NCBI GenBank assembly: GCA_937874185.1
Contig: CALNAK010000035.1
Coordinates: 1-64,000, forward strand
DNA from: an uncultured Lactobacillus sp.
GTDB taxonomy: Bacteria > Bacillota > Bacilli > Lactobacillales > Lactobacillaceae
Direction: 5' to 3'
DNA length: 64,000 nt
Part shown: piece by piece, positions 41,952 through 50,665 of the stretch
How positions within the stretch are numbered: the first letter of the stretch is position 1
Layout: each line of letters opens with the position of its first letter
The notes under the pieces: model-generated
Databases searched by the model: none
What the model saw: only the letters and a program-made list of their open reading frames with translations
What the model was told of the DNA's origin: nothing
Position numbers and translations under genes: made by a program

Positions 41952-42716
41952 TTAATCCTCTGCGGCATCAACGGCCTTTATAACGGCGTTTCTAAATCCA
42001 TATTCTTCTAATGCAGCAACGCCTCGGATAGTTGAACCACCTGGAGATGTTACTTCATCTTTAAGAGCTGAAACATTCAATTCAGATTGTTTAGCTAACT
42101 TACTTGCCCCGATAGCCATACCAATGGCAGCATCATAAGCTAGTTTACGGTTGAGACCATGTTTTACTCCCGCATCGCTTAATGCCTCAATAAAGACATC
42201 CAAGAATGCTGGAGAACAGCCTGCAACGGTTCCTAAAATACCAAGTTGATCTTCGGGAACTTCAACAAGTTGACCTGTATATCCTAAAACAGAGCCAACC
42301 TTCTTCTTATCATCATCAGTAAAATCATCTGAATAAGTAATTCCAGTAAATCCAGCTCCAACTTTAACAGGAGTATTAGGAATCGCATGGGCCACCTTAA
42401 CATCACCTAATTCTTGTTTTAAGTGTGCTACTGAAGCACTACCTGTGAAGGCAACAACCAATTTACCAGTGGCAATTTCTTTCAATTCTTTGAGGACACT
42501 ATCTAAAGCGTTGGCCCCAACACCAATAAAGATGACATCAGTTTCATCTAATTGTTTAACTTTTTTAACTAATTGAAATCCCAATTGATCAGCTAAAACC
42601 TTTGTTCGATTAGAGTGACCACCCTTTACAATTATTTCATCAGCATTAAATCCATTTTTAACAAGACCCGTTATAACGGCTCCACCAATACTACCGGCTC
42701 CAATAAATCCAATCAT
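41952..42716 (-). CDS. proC: Pyrroline-5-carboxylate reductase
   Basis: Last enzyme of proline synthesis, NAD(P)H-dependent, 254 residues. N-terminal Rossmann motif GFIGAGSIGGAVITGL, then VAHAIPNTPVKVGAGFTGI, and the C-terminal helical signature EVTSPGGSTIRGVAALEE. proA and proB are not next to it. Single gene with its own terminator and a GGAGCAG ribosome site. Confidence 0.95.
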   Translation of the reverse strand: MIGFIGAGSIGGAVITGLVKNGFNADEIIVKGGHSNRTKVLADQLGFQLVKKVKQLDETDVIFIGVGANALDSVLKELKEIATGKLVVAFTGSASVAHLKQELGDVKVAHAIPNTPVKVGAGFTGITYSDDFTDDDKKKVGSVLGYTGQLVEVPEDQLGILGTVAGCSPAFLDVFIEALSDAGVKHGLNRKLAYDAAIGMAIGASKLAKQSELNVSALKDEVTSPGGSTIRGVAALEEYGFRNAVIKAVDAAED

Positions 42717-42857
42717 ATAATCTGCTCCTTTATAAAGGTTTATATTTCTTATTATATAAGAAGTTAAATCTCTTACAAACTAAATGCAATGATTATCGAA
42801 TAACTTTAATCATTTTGCTAATTCGTGTATCCTTTAATTAATTAGTGGGGGAATATT

Positions 42858-43559
42858 ATGAATAAGTATAAAACGAGAGCTGAATTAAAAGGTGAGGTTA
42901 AAAACTTACTTCGTGGTAAATGGACTACTGCCATTTTGCTTTACTTGATCCCAACGATTCTAATGGGTTCAAACGCTGCTTCAAATGCCCATAGCAACTA
43001 CACTGCTTCAACAAATGCTTTAGATATGAATCAAATTGTCAGAACAGGATCATCAGCTGGTCTATTAGCCTTTATTCTAAGCTTGATTTTCCTAATCGTG
43101 ACACTTTCCGCATCATTTAGAGGACTAGATTGGATCGAAGACCCTGATTTAAAATTCAGTCCCATCAAAAGTAACTTCACTTACTTCAGAAGTCCTGATT
43201 GGTGGAAATTGATTTTTATCTATATCATCAACGGTTTCTTTCTTACTCTATGGACATTATTGTTTATAATTCCAGGATTGATCAAAATCTTGTCATATTC
43301 ACAAACATTCTTTATTTACAAAGACTTAAATGACCAAGGTGTCGCTGATAATTATTCATTAACTGATTACATCACACGTAGTCGTCAATTGATGGTTGGC
43401 AATAAATGGCGCTACTTCGTACTTCAACTTAGTTTTATTGGTTGGTGGATTCTTGGTTTCATGACTGCTGGTATCGGATTCCTTTGGATCTATCCATATT
43501 ACAAATTAACTATGGCTAACTTCTACAAGGATTTAGTTGCAAACAACAATAACAATTAA
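42858..43559 (+). CDS. DUF975 family membrane protein
   Basis: 233-residue protein with five to six membrane segments. MNKYKTRAELKGEVKNLLRGKWTTAIL is the DUF975 N-terminal signature and FIIPGLIKILSYSQTFFIYKD the central one. The function of the family is unknown. TGGGGGAA precedes the ATG. Terminator follows. Confidence 0.86.
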   Translation: MNKYKTRAELKGEVKNLLRGKWTTAILLYLIPTILMGSNAASNAHSNYTASTNALDMNQIVRTGSSAGLLAFILSLIFLIVTLSASFRGLDWIEDPDLKFSPIKSNFTYFRSPDWWKLIFIYIINGFFLTLWTLLFIIPGLIKILSYSQTFFIYKDLNDQGVADNYSLTDYITRSRQLMVGNKWRYFVLQLSFIGWWILGFMTAGIGFLWIYPYYKLTMANFYKDLVANNNNN

Positions 43560-43567
43560 TCGATTCT

Positions 43568-43620
43568 AAAAAAGCAAAACTATACTAATGGAGATTATCC
43601 TTCAGTACAGTTTTGCTTTT
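43568..43620. terminator. Bidirectional terminator
   Basis: AAAAAGCAAAACTATACTAATGG pairs imperfectly with CCTTCAGTACAGTTTTGCTTTTT between convergent genes. Confidence 0.8.
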
Positions 43621-43634
43621 TATTTTGGAAAATT

Positions 43635-44162
43635 TTATCTAATAAATCCATACAAGTTAGCATCATGGAACTTGCCATTGGAATGAATCTCGTCTTTTAA
43701 TTGACCTTCCATTTTAAAGCCAACTTTAACCGCCACTGCATTACTAGCTTTGTTTACTTGTTCAGCTAATAGTTCAATCTTATGTAATTTCAACTCATCA
43801 AAACCTATCTCAAGTAATTTCCGCAAGCAGTCAGTCATAACGCCGTTACCTTGATATTCTCCACCCAGCCAATAACCAACTTCAGCGTGAGAATTGTCCA
43901 AATCAATATTATGAAGATCTATCATCCCAACTGGTTCTCCATTAATCCAAATTGATAATGCTAATAATTTTTTATCCGCAATCATTCCTTGGCAATAGAC
44001 TAAGAATTTTCGTTCATCTTCAACAGATTTAGTCGATTCTACCCAAGGCATATATTTTGCTAATTGTGGACGTGTCTTTTCAATTTGTTGATACAAACTT
44101 TCCGCATCATCAGGATCAACGATTCTTAACTTAACATTTTCTCTAACTGACCATTCTTGCAT
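43635..44162 (-). CDS. RimJ/RimL-type GNAT acetyltransferase
   Basis: 175-residue acetyltransferase. VKLRIVDPDDAESLYQQIEKTRPQLAKYMPWVE is the RimL-like N-terminus; EVGYWLGGEYQGNGVMTDCLRKLLEI is the acetyl-CoA loop (Q-G-N-G) and VNKASNAVAVKVGFKMEGQLKDE the C-terminal part. Probably N-terminal acetylation of a ribosomal or other protein; target unknown. The start at 44162 follows GAGGTG. It lies 14 bases after the merR C-terminal fragment and was once probably in its operon. Confidence 0.88.
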   Translation of the reverse strand: MQEWSVRENVKLRIVDPDDAESLYQQIEKTRPQLAKYMPWVESTKSVEDERKFLVYCQGMIADKKLLALSIWINGEPVGMIDLHNIDLDNSHAEVGYWLGGEYQGNGVMTDCLRKLLEIGFDELKLHKIELLAEQVNKASNAVAVKVGFKMEGQLKDEIHSNGKFHDANLYGFIR

Positions 44163-44176
44163 ACAATCACCTCTAA

Positions 44177-44470
44177 CTAATTTGTACAATGGTATACCAC
44201 ATCGTGTAAAGTTTTAACAACTGGTGTCTCTGCCTTATCATCGTAATACTTAGCGAACCGATCGTCTTCCATATACATACCAACTAAACCTCGATGGGCC
44301 TCTTTGGTGTAATTGGGCCAGGTGAATTCCAACCAAGATTTATGTTCTTGATAAATTCTTTTTGCTAAATCAGAATCCAAATTAGGTCGTTTTTTCAGTT
44401 CAATCAAGTCAGCTATCAGCTTGTTTTCAATGTCTTTCATTAAATTAGGCGTGATACCCATGAATTCATT
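44177..44470 (-). pseudogene. merR (TipAS-type) gene, C-terminal fragment cut off by the TnpB element
   Basis: The reading KRIYQEHKSWLEFTWPNYTKEAHRG followed by MYMEDDRFAKYYDD and ALH-like VKTLHDVVYHC is the C-terminal half of a TipAS effector domain as found in MerR-type regulators. The N-terminal half lies at 46342-46835 on the same strand, and the element between them has inserted in the gene. Joining the flanks at 44470 and 46342 restores a continuous frame across the site (…DYKE then NEFMG…). The fragment has an in-frame ATG but lacks the DNA-binding domain, so it should not work as a regulator. Confidence 0.85.
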
Positions 44471-46341
44471 CATGGGAGGTAAGCCTCTCACTTTCTTTTT
44501 ATTTTTAGTTGTTCAACTTTACTATTAGTATTTCTCTGATTATTGATATATTTTTTACTGTTTCTTTACTTATATTTCCTAGTGTGCTCATGTGGTAACT
44601 TCTCGATTATAGGTTCTTCCCTCAATACTGGTGTTGTCTTGTTCCGATATTTTGCCATCCAAATTAAACGAAAATGAAAATTGTAAACGTAACCATAGGC
44701 GTAAACTGCACCTTTTTATTTACTTATTATAAATTGACTATTCCTTTGTTTGATAATGTTTCAAGCATAGCTTATCTGTATAATTCGAATCAAGATATGA
44801 AGGGAGGTAAATTATGGAACAAATAGAAGAGCAAAATATGATGGGTTTAAAAATACGTATCTATCCTAATCACAGACAAGAAAATATATTCTGGAAGAAC
44901 ATAAATGCTTCTCGATTTGTTTACAATAAGCTGATAGCTAATAGTTGGACAGATTCTGCTGTTTATAAAAATAAGCTAGATGATAAGTTCCCTATCCCAC
45001 AAAAGTATTGGAAATATAATAAAAATGGAAAGTTATTGAAACAGAGTACAGTAAGACTAACTGGAAGGCTCCGGATAACTAAAGATAAATATCCATGGCT
45101 TGGAGATAAAGACATTGACAGCGATATGTTATCTAAAGCTGAAATGAGTTATAAGTCGGCCTGGAATCTGTTCAGGAAAGTTCATTCAGCTGGTACGCCT
45201 AAATTCAAGCGTAAGTCAGCCTCCATTCAAGGATATCGAACTTCCAATCATTACAGTTCTACGATGGTTAATAAAAATGGTGGAGTCCCATCACTTTTTA
45301 ATGGATCAATCAAAATCATAGATAACAAACATATTAAATTGCCTAAAGTTGGAATTGTTAAAGTTAAACTATCAAGACAATTGCCAACAAATAATGCACG
45401 AATAGCGACAGTATCAATTAAACATCTGCCAACTGGTGAATGGTTTGTTTCGCTATTACTTAAAAGTGATCAATCTTTTACCACTAAATTACCAGAAACT
45501 AATAGCCAAGTTGGATTTGATCTTAATACTGAAAACTTTTTAACTGATAGTAATGGGAATACCATTGATAATCCAAGATACTATCGAATTATTAAATCAA
45601 GATTAAAGAAAGAACAGCGAAAACTATCACGACGAGGTAGAAGAGCAAAACAAGAGGGACGTAAACTCTGGAAATCTAAAAACTATCAAAAGCAGAAACA
45701 ATTGGTAGCTAAATTGCATTCTAAGGTAAAAAATCAACGGTTAAACTTTCTTCATCAATTATCAACTACACTTATCAAAAACCACGATTTAGTAGTTGGT
45801 GAAAATTTGAAGAGTAAGAATCTATTGAAAAATCATGCCTTAGCTATGTCTATCTCTGATGTTGGCTGGAGAACATTTCTAGGAATGCTTGAATATAAAG
45901 CGCCAATGTATGGTCGCACATTTATAGAAGTCAATCCTTCCTACACCACTCAAACATGTAGTGAATGTAGCTTTAGAATGGGTACTAATAATACCAATAA
46001 GCTAACTCTCTCAGATAGAAAATGGGAATGCCCCAATTGTCATACTAAACATATTAGAGATTGGAATGCTTCAAAGAACATTCTAAATAAAGGATTATTA
46101 GAATTGACTAAGTCAGTCCCTGATGAAGAGGTAGTTTATAGATAGAAATAATGGGCGTTTGGCAACTAACGTCCTAAGTTCTGGTAATTAGTGTGTAAGC
46201 CGTTATATTTCCGATTGCTTGATAAGCATGAGTTCTTATAACGCAGTACTGTATCTGAATAATATGTGACTAGTAACTTAAATAGTGATGAGCTACTAAG
46301 TGAAGTTCACATGCCACTGACTTTAGCCAGTGGTAGTTGAC
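44471..46341 (+). mobile_element. IS200/IS605-type TnpB element, copy 2, complete
   Basis: About 1.87 kb. The left end (about 44471) has a small GAGG/CCTC hairpin within the first 20 bases; the left flank ends in TTCATT, a possible target/TAM motif. A non-coding left arm of about 340 bases precedes tnpB; it holds no tnpA, only AT-rich DNA and the tnpB ribosome site. The right end (46341) has the CCACTG/CAGTGG hairpin and the sequence shared with copy 1. No target duplication is seen, as expected. The left end may be off by a few bases; the right end is set by comparison with copy 1. Confidence 0.85.
44814..46145 (+). CDS. tnpB: RNA-guided nuclease TnpB (OrfB), full length
   Basis: 443-residue TnpB. 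N-terminal helix-turn-helix-like start (MGLKIRIYPNHRQENIFWKNINASRFVYNKLI), wedge/REC region, then RuvC Asp about 236 (GFDLNTEN), Glu about 330 (VVGENLK) and Asp about 416 (RDWNASKN). Zinc-finger Cys at about 382, 385, 406 and 409. All catalytic residues are present, so cutting guided by the right-end RNA is possible. AGGGAGGT lies 6 bases before the ATG. Copy 1 at the window start is nearly identical, which suggests recent spread. Confidence 0.95.
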   Translation: MEQIEEQNMMGLKIRIYPNHRQENIFWKNINASRFVYNKLIANSWTDSAVYKNKLDDKFPIPQKYWKYNKNGKLLKQSTVRLTGRLRITKDKYPWLGDKDIDSDMLSKAEMSYKSAWNLFRKVHSAGTPKFKRKSASIQGYRTSNHYSSTMVNKNGGVPSLFNGSIKIIDNKHIKLPKVGIVKVKLSRQLPTNNARIATVSIKHLPTGEWFVSLLLKSDQSFTTKLPETNSQVGFDLNTENFLTDSNGNTIDNPRYYRIIKSRLKKEQRKLSRRGRRAKQEGRKLWKSKNYQKQKQLVAKLHSKVKNQRLNFLHQLSTTLIKNHDLVVGENLKSKNLLKNHALAMSISDVGWRTFLGMLEYKAPMYGRTFIEVNPSYTTQTCSECSFRMGTNNTNKLTLSDRKWECPNCHTKHIRDWNASKNILNKGLLELTKSVPDEEVVYR

Positions 46342-46357
46342 TTCTTTATAATCTTTT
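46146..46357 (+). ncRNA. Predicted omega-RNA scaffold and guide of TnpB copy 2
   Basis: Conserved right-end segment plus the first bases of the flank. The guide would start TTCTTTATAATC at 46342 and match the merR gene at the insertion point, so the uninserted allele would be a target. Family-based inference; ends approximate. Confidence 0.5.
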
Positions 46358-46835
46358 TCACTCAACTTTGAAAACTTATTATTTGATGCTATTACAGTAT
46401 CATTACCATATTTAGCACGAGTTTCAGCACCGAATTTAGTTTCATTTTCAGTTAATTTCTGTTTCTTAAAAGCCGCGAATTTTTCAGAATCTGTCATAGT
46501 ATTTTCTCCTTTATATTCCGCAATCGTCTGATTGATATTTGTCAGCAGAGAATTTACTTCATTTTGTTTTACTAGCAATAACTGACGCTGTTCTTCGAGA
46601 GCATCCAGACGTGAAAATTTCGGATCATTCATCAGATTTTAATCTTCTCTAATGGAAAATCTAACGAGCGATAAAACATGATTTGTTGTAATTTATTTAC
46701 ATTTTTTTCATTATAAATTCTATAATTACTGTCATTTATCTTGTAAGGCTTTAACAAGCCAATTTCATCATAATATCTCAGCGTACGTGTACTAATACCA
46801 GCTATTTCCGCTAATTTTTTAATTGTATAATCCAT
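46342..46835 (-). pseudogene. merR (TipAS-type) gene, N-terminal fragment with a frameshift
   Basis: MDYTIKKLAEIAGISTRTLRYYDEIGLLKP is a MerR winged helix; it runs to EKIKI and a stop at 46632. The next frame continues DPKFSRLDALEEQRQLLLVKQNEVN and MTDSEKFAAFKKQ, normal TipAS-type sequence. One missing base near 46634-46640 (in AAAATCTG) would restore a single frame. The fragment then runs into the TnpB element at 46341. So the gene has two defects: a frameshift and an insertion. Either could have come first. A MerR-type promoter lies upstream. Confidence 0.85.
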
Positions 46836-46858
46836 AAATTATTCTCCCAACAAAATTA

Positions 46859-46889
46859 ATTTTAAGGGTTTACGTTGCGTCAAGGTCAA
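46859..46889 (-). promoter_or_regulatory. MerR-type promoter with 19-bp spacer
   Basis: On the minus strand TTGACC and TAAAAT are 19 bases apart, the stretched spacer typical of promoters activated by MerR proteins. It drives the broken merR gene, which was probably self-regulated. Confidence 0.65.
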
Positions 46890-46969
46890 GCAAATTCGAT
46901 GAAAACTGACCACATATTTCAAGATAACTGTTACTATATCAGTAAACAATTATTAAGTGGGTGACTATA

Positions 46970-47779
46970 TTGAACGATTTTACTCAAGTATTAACTATTG
47001 CTGGTTCTGACTCTGATGGTAGTGCCGGTGCTCAAGCAGATCTAAAAACTTTTATGGCCCGTGGTGTTTACGGAATGTCCGTTTTAACTGCCGCTGTTGC
47101 TGGTAATTCGTACGGAATTCATGACAGCATCAATATGCCTTCAAGTTTCATTAAAAATGAAATCAAAGATATTAAGGATGATTTTGAAGTCTCAGCTTTC
47201 AAAACTGGAATGCTTTCCGATTCCGAAATTATTCATACCGTAGCTGAAGCAATCAAGGACAAACCTTTTGGAACATTTATTCTTGATCCAGTTATTATCA
47301 CTAAACATGGTGCAATGTTGCTCGAAGCTGATGCTTACCAAACTTTGATTGACGAATTATTCCCATTAGCTGACTTAATCACACCTAATTTCTATGAAGC
47401 TAAGAAATTATCCGGTCTAAATTTGGAAAATAAAGAAGAAATTATTAAGGCTGCACATAAATTGCGCAATTTAGGTCCAAAAAATATTATGATAAAGGGT
47501 GAACATAGCGACGACTCAATTAGTGAAGTTGAAGACTACGTTCTTCTTGAAGATGGTCAGTCTTTCTGGATCTCTGAACCCTTTGTCAAAACAGATCATA
47601 TCAATGGTACCGGTGATACTCTTTCATCATGTATCGTTGCTGAAATTGCCAAAGGTAAGAGTATGGAAGACGCCATCAAAATTGCTAAAACATTTACTTA
47701 CAATGCTATTAAAAATGAAATTGATGTAGGACATAAATATGGTCCTATTAACCATTTTATAAAGGATGATATACAATAG
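46970..47779 (+). CDS. Hydroxymethylpyrimidine/pyridoxal kinase (ThiD/PdxK type)
   Basis: Ribokinase-superfamily vitamin kinase of about 269 residues. VLTIAGSDSDGSAGAQADLKTF is the N-terminal substrate loop, MLSDSEIIHTV and FILDPVIITKHGAMLLE the central part, and HINGTGDTLSSCIVAEIAKG the catalytic anion hole with Asp. Lactobacilli of this type usually annotate it as pyridoxamine/pyridoxal kinase; phosphomethylpyrimidine kinase activity is also possible. The preferred start is TTG at 46970 after GGGTGA; GTG at 46961 is inside the ribosome site. Confidence 0.88.
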   Translation: MNDFTQVLTIAGSDSDGSAGAQADLKTFMARGVYGMSVLTAAVAGNSYGIHDSINMPSSFIKNEIKDIKDDFEVSAFKTGMLSDSEIIHTVAEAIKDKPFGTFILDPVIITKHGAMLLEADAYQTLIDELFPLADLITPNFYEAKKLSGLNLENKEEIIKAAHKLRNLGPKNIMIKGEHSDDSISEVEDYVLLEDGQSFWISEPFVKTDHINGTGDTLSSCIVAEIAKGKSMEDAIKIAKTFTYNAIKNEIDVGHKYGPINHFIKDDIQ

Positions 47780-47809
47780 TATTTGTGAGTAAAATCGGAG
47801 GTTTCTTTT

Positions 47810-48856
47810 ATGGTAAGAATAACAAAAATTTCTGCCGGTATTTTATTGCTTATACTGTCAATTGTATTAATGATCAAGTCCGGATTTGAGGGCTTTATTG
47901 CTGCCTTAGTTGGTACAGGTGCTATCGGTGGTGCTGCCGGAATTCTTATGGCCATCACTTATATTATTGCTGCCGCAATTTATATTCTGACAAATCGCAC
48001 TTATAGTATGGTGCCTGACATTGTCGGATTCGTAATCTTAATTTTAGGTGGTCTAATGGGACTATTTAATGCCAACATGCCAGGTGCAGGTTTTCTTAAA
48101 ATCTGGGCTTGGGTTGGTATTGTTATTGGTGCTATTGATTTAATCATCGTCATAACGGATACGATTATTCACCCTGTCTCTGATGAAGAACCTGATTCAG
48201 GTCAATATGATAATAATCAATTTAACGGTCAACAAAATATGAACCAGAATTATAATCAACAACCACAGTTCAATGGCCAACCAAACCGCTATGATCCTAG
48301 TTACAATCCTTATCAAAATGTTGAACAAGGATTCAATCCTAATCAGAACTCAAATCCAAATAACCAATATGGTGAGGAACCTCAGCAGGGTCAAAACCTA
48401 CAAGCATTTCCACAACAGAGTTCAAATCCCCAACAAAATCAAATGAACCAAAATGGTAATTTCAATCAAAATAATCGTTATAACCAACAACCAAACAATC
48501 AAATGAATAACGGTTATAACAATCAAGGACAATTCCAAAATCCAAATAATCAAAATATGAATCAACGTCCGATGAATCAAAATCAAGGTAATTACCAACA
48601 ACCTCAAAATAATCAATATCCTAACCAGAATCAGTACAACAATGGCCAAGGACAATTCAATAATCAAATGAATCCTAATCAGAATTTCAATCCCAATAAT
48701 AACCAAAATAGAGGCAACTTTAACCAACCACAACCTCAAAATTCTGGGAACCAATTCAATGGACAACAAGGTAATCAAAGACAACTTGGTGTTCCACAAT
48801 CAGATTCATTTGATCAAAATAATATGACTCGTTCAAGAAGTCGCAGTCGTCATTAA
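47810..48856 (+). CDS. Membrane protein with long Asn/Gln-rich tail
   Basis: 348 residues. Residues about 1-130 hold four membrane segments (from ISAGILLLILSIVLMIKSG to IVIGAIDLIIVITDTII). The rest is a low-complexity tail in which more than half of the residues are Asn or Gln, with Tyr, Phe, Pro and Gly spaced between them, resembling eukaryotic prion-like domains. It ends with TRSRSRSRH, a basic Arg-Ser tail. Function unknown; the tail could drive clustering or phase separation at the membrane. GGAGG precedes the ATG. It follows the kinase gene by 30 bases and is ended by a strong terminator. Confidence 0.82.
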   Translation: MVRITKISAGILLLILSIVLMIKSGFEGFIAALVGTGAIGGAAGILMAITYIIAAAIYILTNRTYSMVPDIVGFVILILGGLMGLFNANMPGAGFLKIWAWVGIVIGAIDLIIVITDTIIHPVSDEEPDSGQYDNNQFNGQQNMNQNYNQQPQFNGQPNRYDPSYNPYQNVEQGFNPNQNSNPNNQYGEEPQQGQNLQAFPQQSSNPQQNQMNQNGNFNQNNRYNQQPNNQMNNGYNNQGQFQNPNNQNMNQRPMNQNQGNYQQPQNNQYPNQNQYNNGQGQFNNQMNPNQNFNPNNNQNRGNFNQPQPQNSGNQFNGQQGNQRQLGVPQSDSFDQNNMTRSRSRSRH

Positions 48857-48864
48857 CGATATAT

Positions 48865-48909
48865 AAATATCCGATAGATTAATTAATCTATCGGATATTT
48901 TATTTTTTT
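48865..48909 (+). terminator. Terminator after the Asn/Gln-rich protein gene
   Basis: AAATATCCGATAGATT pairs perfectly with AATCTATCGGATATTT, then T-rich. Confidence 0.92.
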
Positions 48910-49050
48910 CGAATTTATTTTTTCGTAATGATTGTGTTTTCGTAAAATAACTTTATGAATAATGACAAGCAGAGATTTTTCAAAAGGTTATATTTTAGAT
49001 ATAGCGATATTATCATATAAAATTATTTTCCAATAATAAATGAATTCATT

Positions 49051-49064
49051 TATTGACGTTTTCA
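49051..49064 (-). promoter_or_regulatory. Weak cre-like site upstream of cydA
   Basis: On the minus strand TGAAAACGTCAATA matches 12 of 14 cre positions. It lies in the 366-base gap before cydA, which otherwise holds AT-rich DNA, the cydA ribosome site and no recognised RNA or gene. Confidence 0.35.
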
Positions 49065-49222
49065 CATTTTCATCTATCAAGGAATGTTGATTTAAGTGGA
49101 TTATCACGGCATTGGAACCGCTTTTTTCACAAGTCAAATATGTTGCTTAAAGCTTTAATTAATCATATGATAAATTCGTATATATAAAGGGATCTTAATA
49201 TTGTTTTAAGGAGGTTATTACC

Positions 49223-50665
49223 ATGCTTGATGTTGGTTTAAGCATTGTCTCATTGGCACGTTTCCAATTTGGTATGACAACTGTCTTCCATTTCTTCTTC
49301 GTTCCATTTTCAATCGGAATGGGCTTTCTAGTTGCTGTCATGGAAACTATGTACGCTGTTAAGAAAGACAAAGTTTACCTAGATATGGCAAAGTTCTGGG
49401 GAAAGATTTTTCTTTTAAGTTTTGCTGTTGGTATCGTTACTGGTATTATTCAAGAATTCCAATTCGGTATGAATTGGTCCGAATACTCAAGATTCATGGG
49501 TGATGTGTTTGGTGCTCCACTAGCTATTGAAGCTCTACTCGCATTCTTTATTGAATCAGTCTTCATTGGTATTTGGATGTTCACTTGGGATCGTTTCAAA
49601 CCGGGTGTTCATGCCTTCATGATTTGGATGACTTCTATTGGTACTATGTTATCCGCCATCTGGATTCTTGCTGCTAATAGTTTTATGCAAGCTCCTACAG
49701 GTTTCAAGATCAATAGCACTACTGGTCGTGTTCAAATGACTGATTTTGGTGCCGTTATTGGTAATCCACAATTATGGAGAGCCTTCCCACACGTTATCAT
49801 TGCTGCCTTCATGACAGCTGCCGTTGTTATTGCCGGTATGAGTGCTTGGGGACTACTTCGTAAGAAGAAGAATGAAAACCATTTCTTCAAGACTTCACTT
49901 CGCTTTGGTTTGTGGGCAAGTTTACTTTTCGCTATTCTATCTGCTGTTGCCGGTGATTTACAGACACAGCAAATTATTAAAGATCAACCTATGAAATTTG
50001 CCGCTACTGAAGGTATTTACGAAACTACAAAGGATCCTGCTCCTTGGACTATCGTTGAAAAGATTGACTCTAAGAATCACAAAGCATCTGGTCAACTCGA
50101 TATTCCTATGGCTTTGAGTATCTTGGCTTATCACAAGACAAGTGGCTCTGTTAAAGGTATGAATCCTATCAACAAAGAAATGCATGCTAAATATGATAAG
50201 AAGTTTGGTAAGGATATGAACTATTACGTCCCAGCCAAAACTCTATTCTGGAGTTTCAGAGTCATGACAGGTTTTGATGCCTTGATTATGCTTGTATCTA
50301 TTGTCGGTTTGGTATTCTCTCGTAAGAAGAAAGATACCATTGAGAACTACAAGTGGATGTTAGTTGTTCTTGGAATCTGTATCTGGGTTCCATTCATTGC
50401 TAACTCAGCTGGTTGGTTCATCACCGAATTCGGTCGTTATCCTTGGATCGTTTACGGACTATTCACAATCGCTCAAGCTGTTTCTCCAACTTCGACAGTC
50501 GCCAGTTTGCTATTTAGTAACATTGTTTACTTCTTACTCTTCACATTATTGGGTGGCGTTATGATTATTTACAGTCGCAGAACCCTTCACCAAGGACCTT
50601 ACTACGAGGGTACCGACGATAGACAAAACGTCGATCCATTTGCAAAGGAGGCCTTTGGAAAATGA
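49223..50665 (+). CDS. cydA: Cytochrome bd ubiquinol oxidase subunit I
   Basis: 480-residue haem-binding subunit of the bd-type quinol oxidase, which reduces oxygen to water in the membrane. Haem ligands: His in TTVFHFFFVPFSIG (about 23), His in RAFPHVIIAAFM, and Met further on. GRYPWIVYG is the family's quinol-site signature. In lactic acid bacteria it is active only when haem (and often menaquinone) is supplied. AGGAGGT precedes the ATG. The stop overlaps cydB by 4 bases (ATGA). Confidence 0.97.
   Translation: MLDVGLSIVSLARFQFGMTTVFHFFFVPFSIGMGFLVAVMETMYAVKKDKVYLDMAKFWGKIFLLSFAVGIVTGIIQEFQFGMNWSEYSRFMGDVFGAPLAIEALLAFFIESVFIGIWMFTWDRFKPGVHAFMIWMTSIGTMLSAIWILAANSFMQAPTGFKINSTTGRVQMTDFGAVIGNPQLWRAFPHVIIAAFMTAAVVIAGMSAWGLLRKKKNENHFFKTSLRFGLWASLLFAILSAVAGDLQTQQIIKDQPMKFAATEGIYETTKDPAPWTIVEKIDSKNHKASGQLDIPMALSILAYHKTSGSVKGMNPINKEMHAKYDKKFGKDMNYYVPAKTLFWSFRVMTGFDALIMLVSIVGLVFSRKKKDTIENYKWMLVVLGICIWVPFIANSAGWFITEFGRYPWIVYGLFTIAQAVSPTSTVASLLFSNIVYFLLFTLLGGVMIIYSRRTLHQGPYYEGTDDRQNVDPFAKEAFGK

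Noticed and set aside
46270..46341. Apparent C-terminal extension of the merR fragment
   Set aside because: These codons are the right end of the TnpB element read backwards, not part of the original gene.
48422..48799. Antisense open frame rich in Ile and Leu
   Set aside because: It is the complement of the Asn/Gln-rich coding repeat; its composition is an artefact.
49120..49145. Rex-type site before cydA (TTTCACAA)
   Set aside because: Only one half-site is present; the other half is too different to claim.
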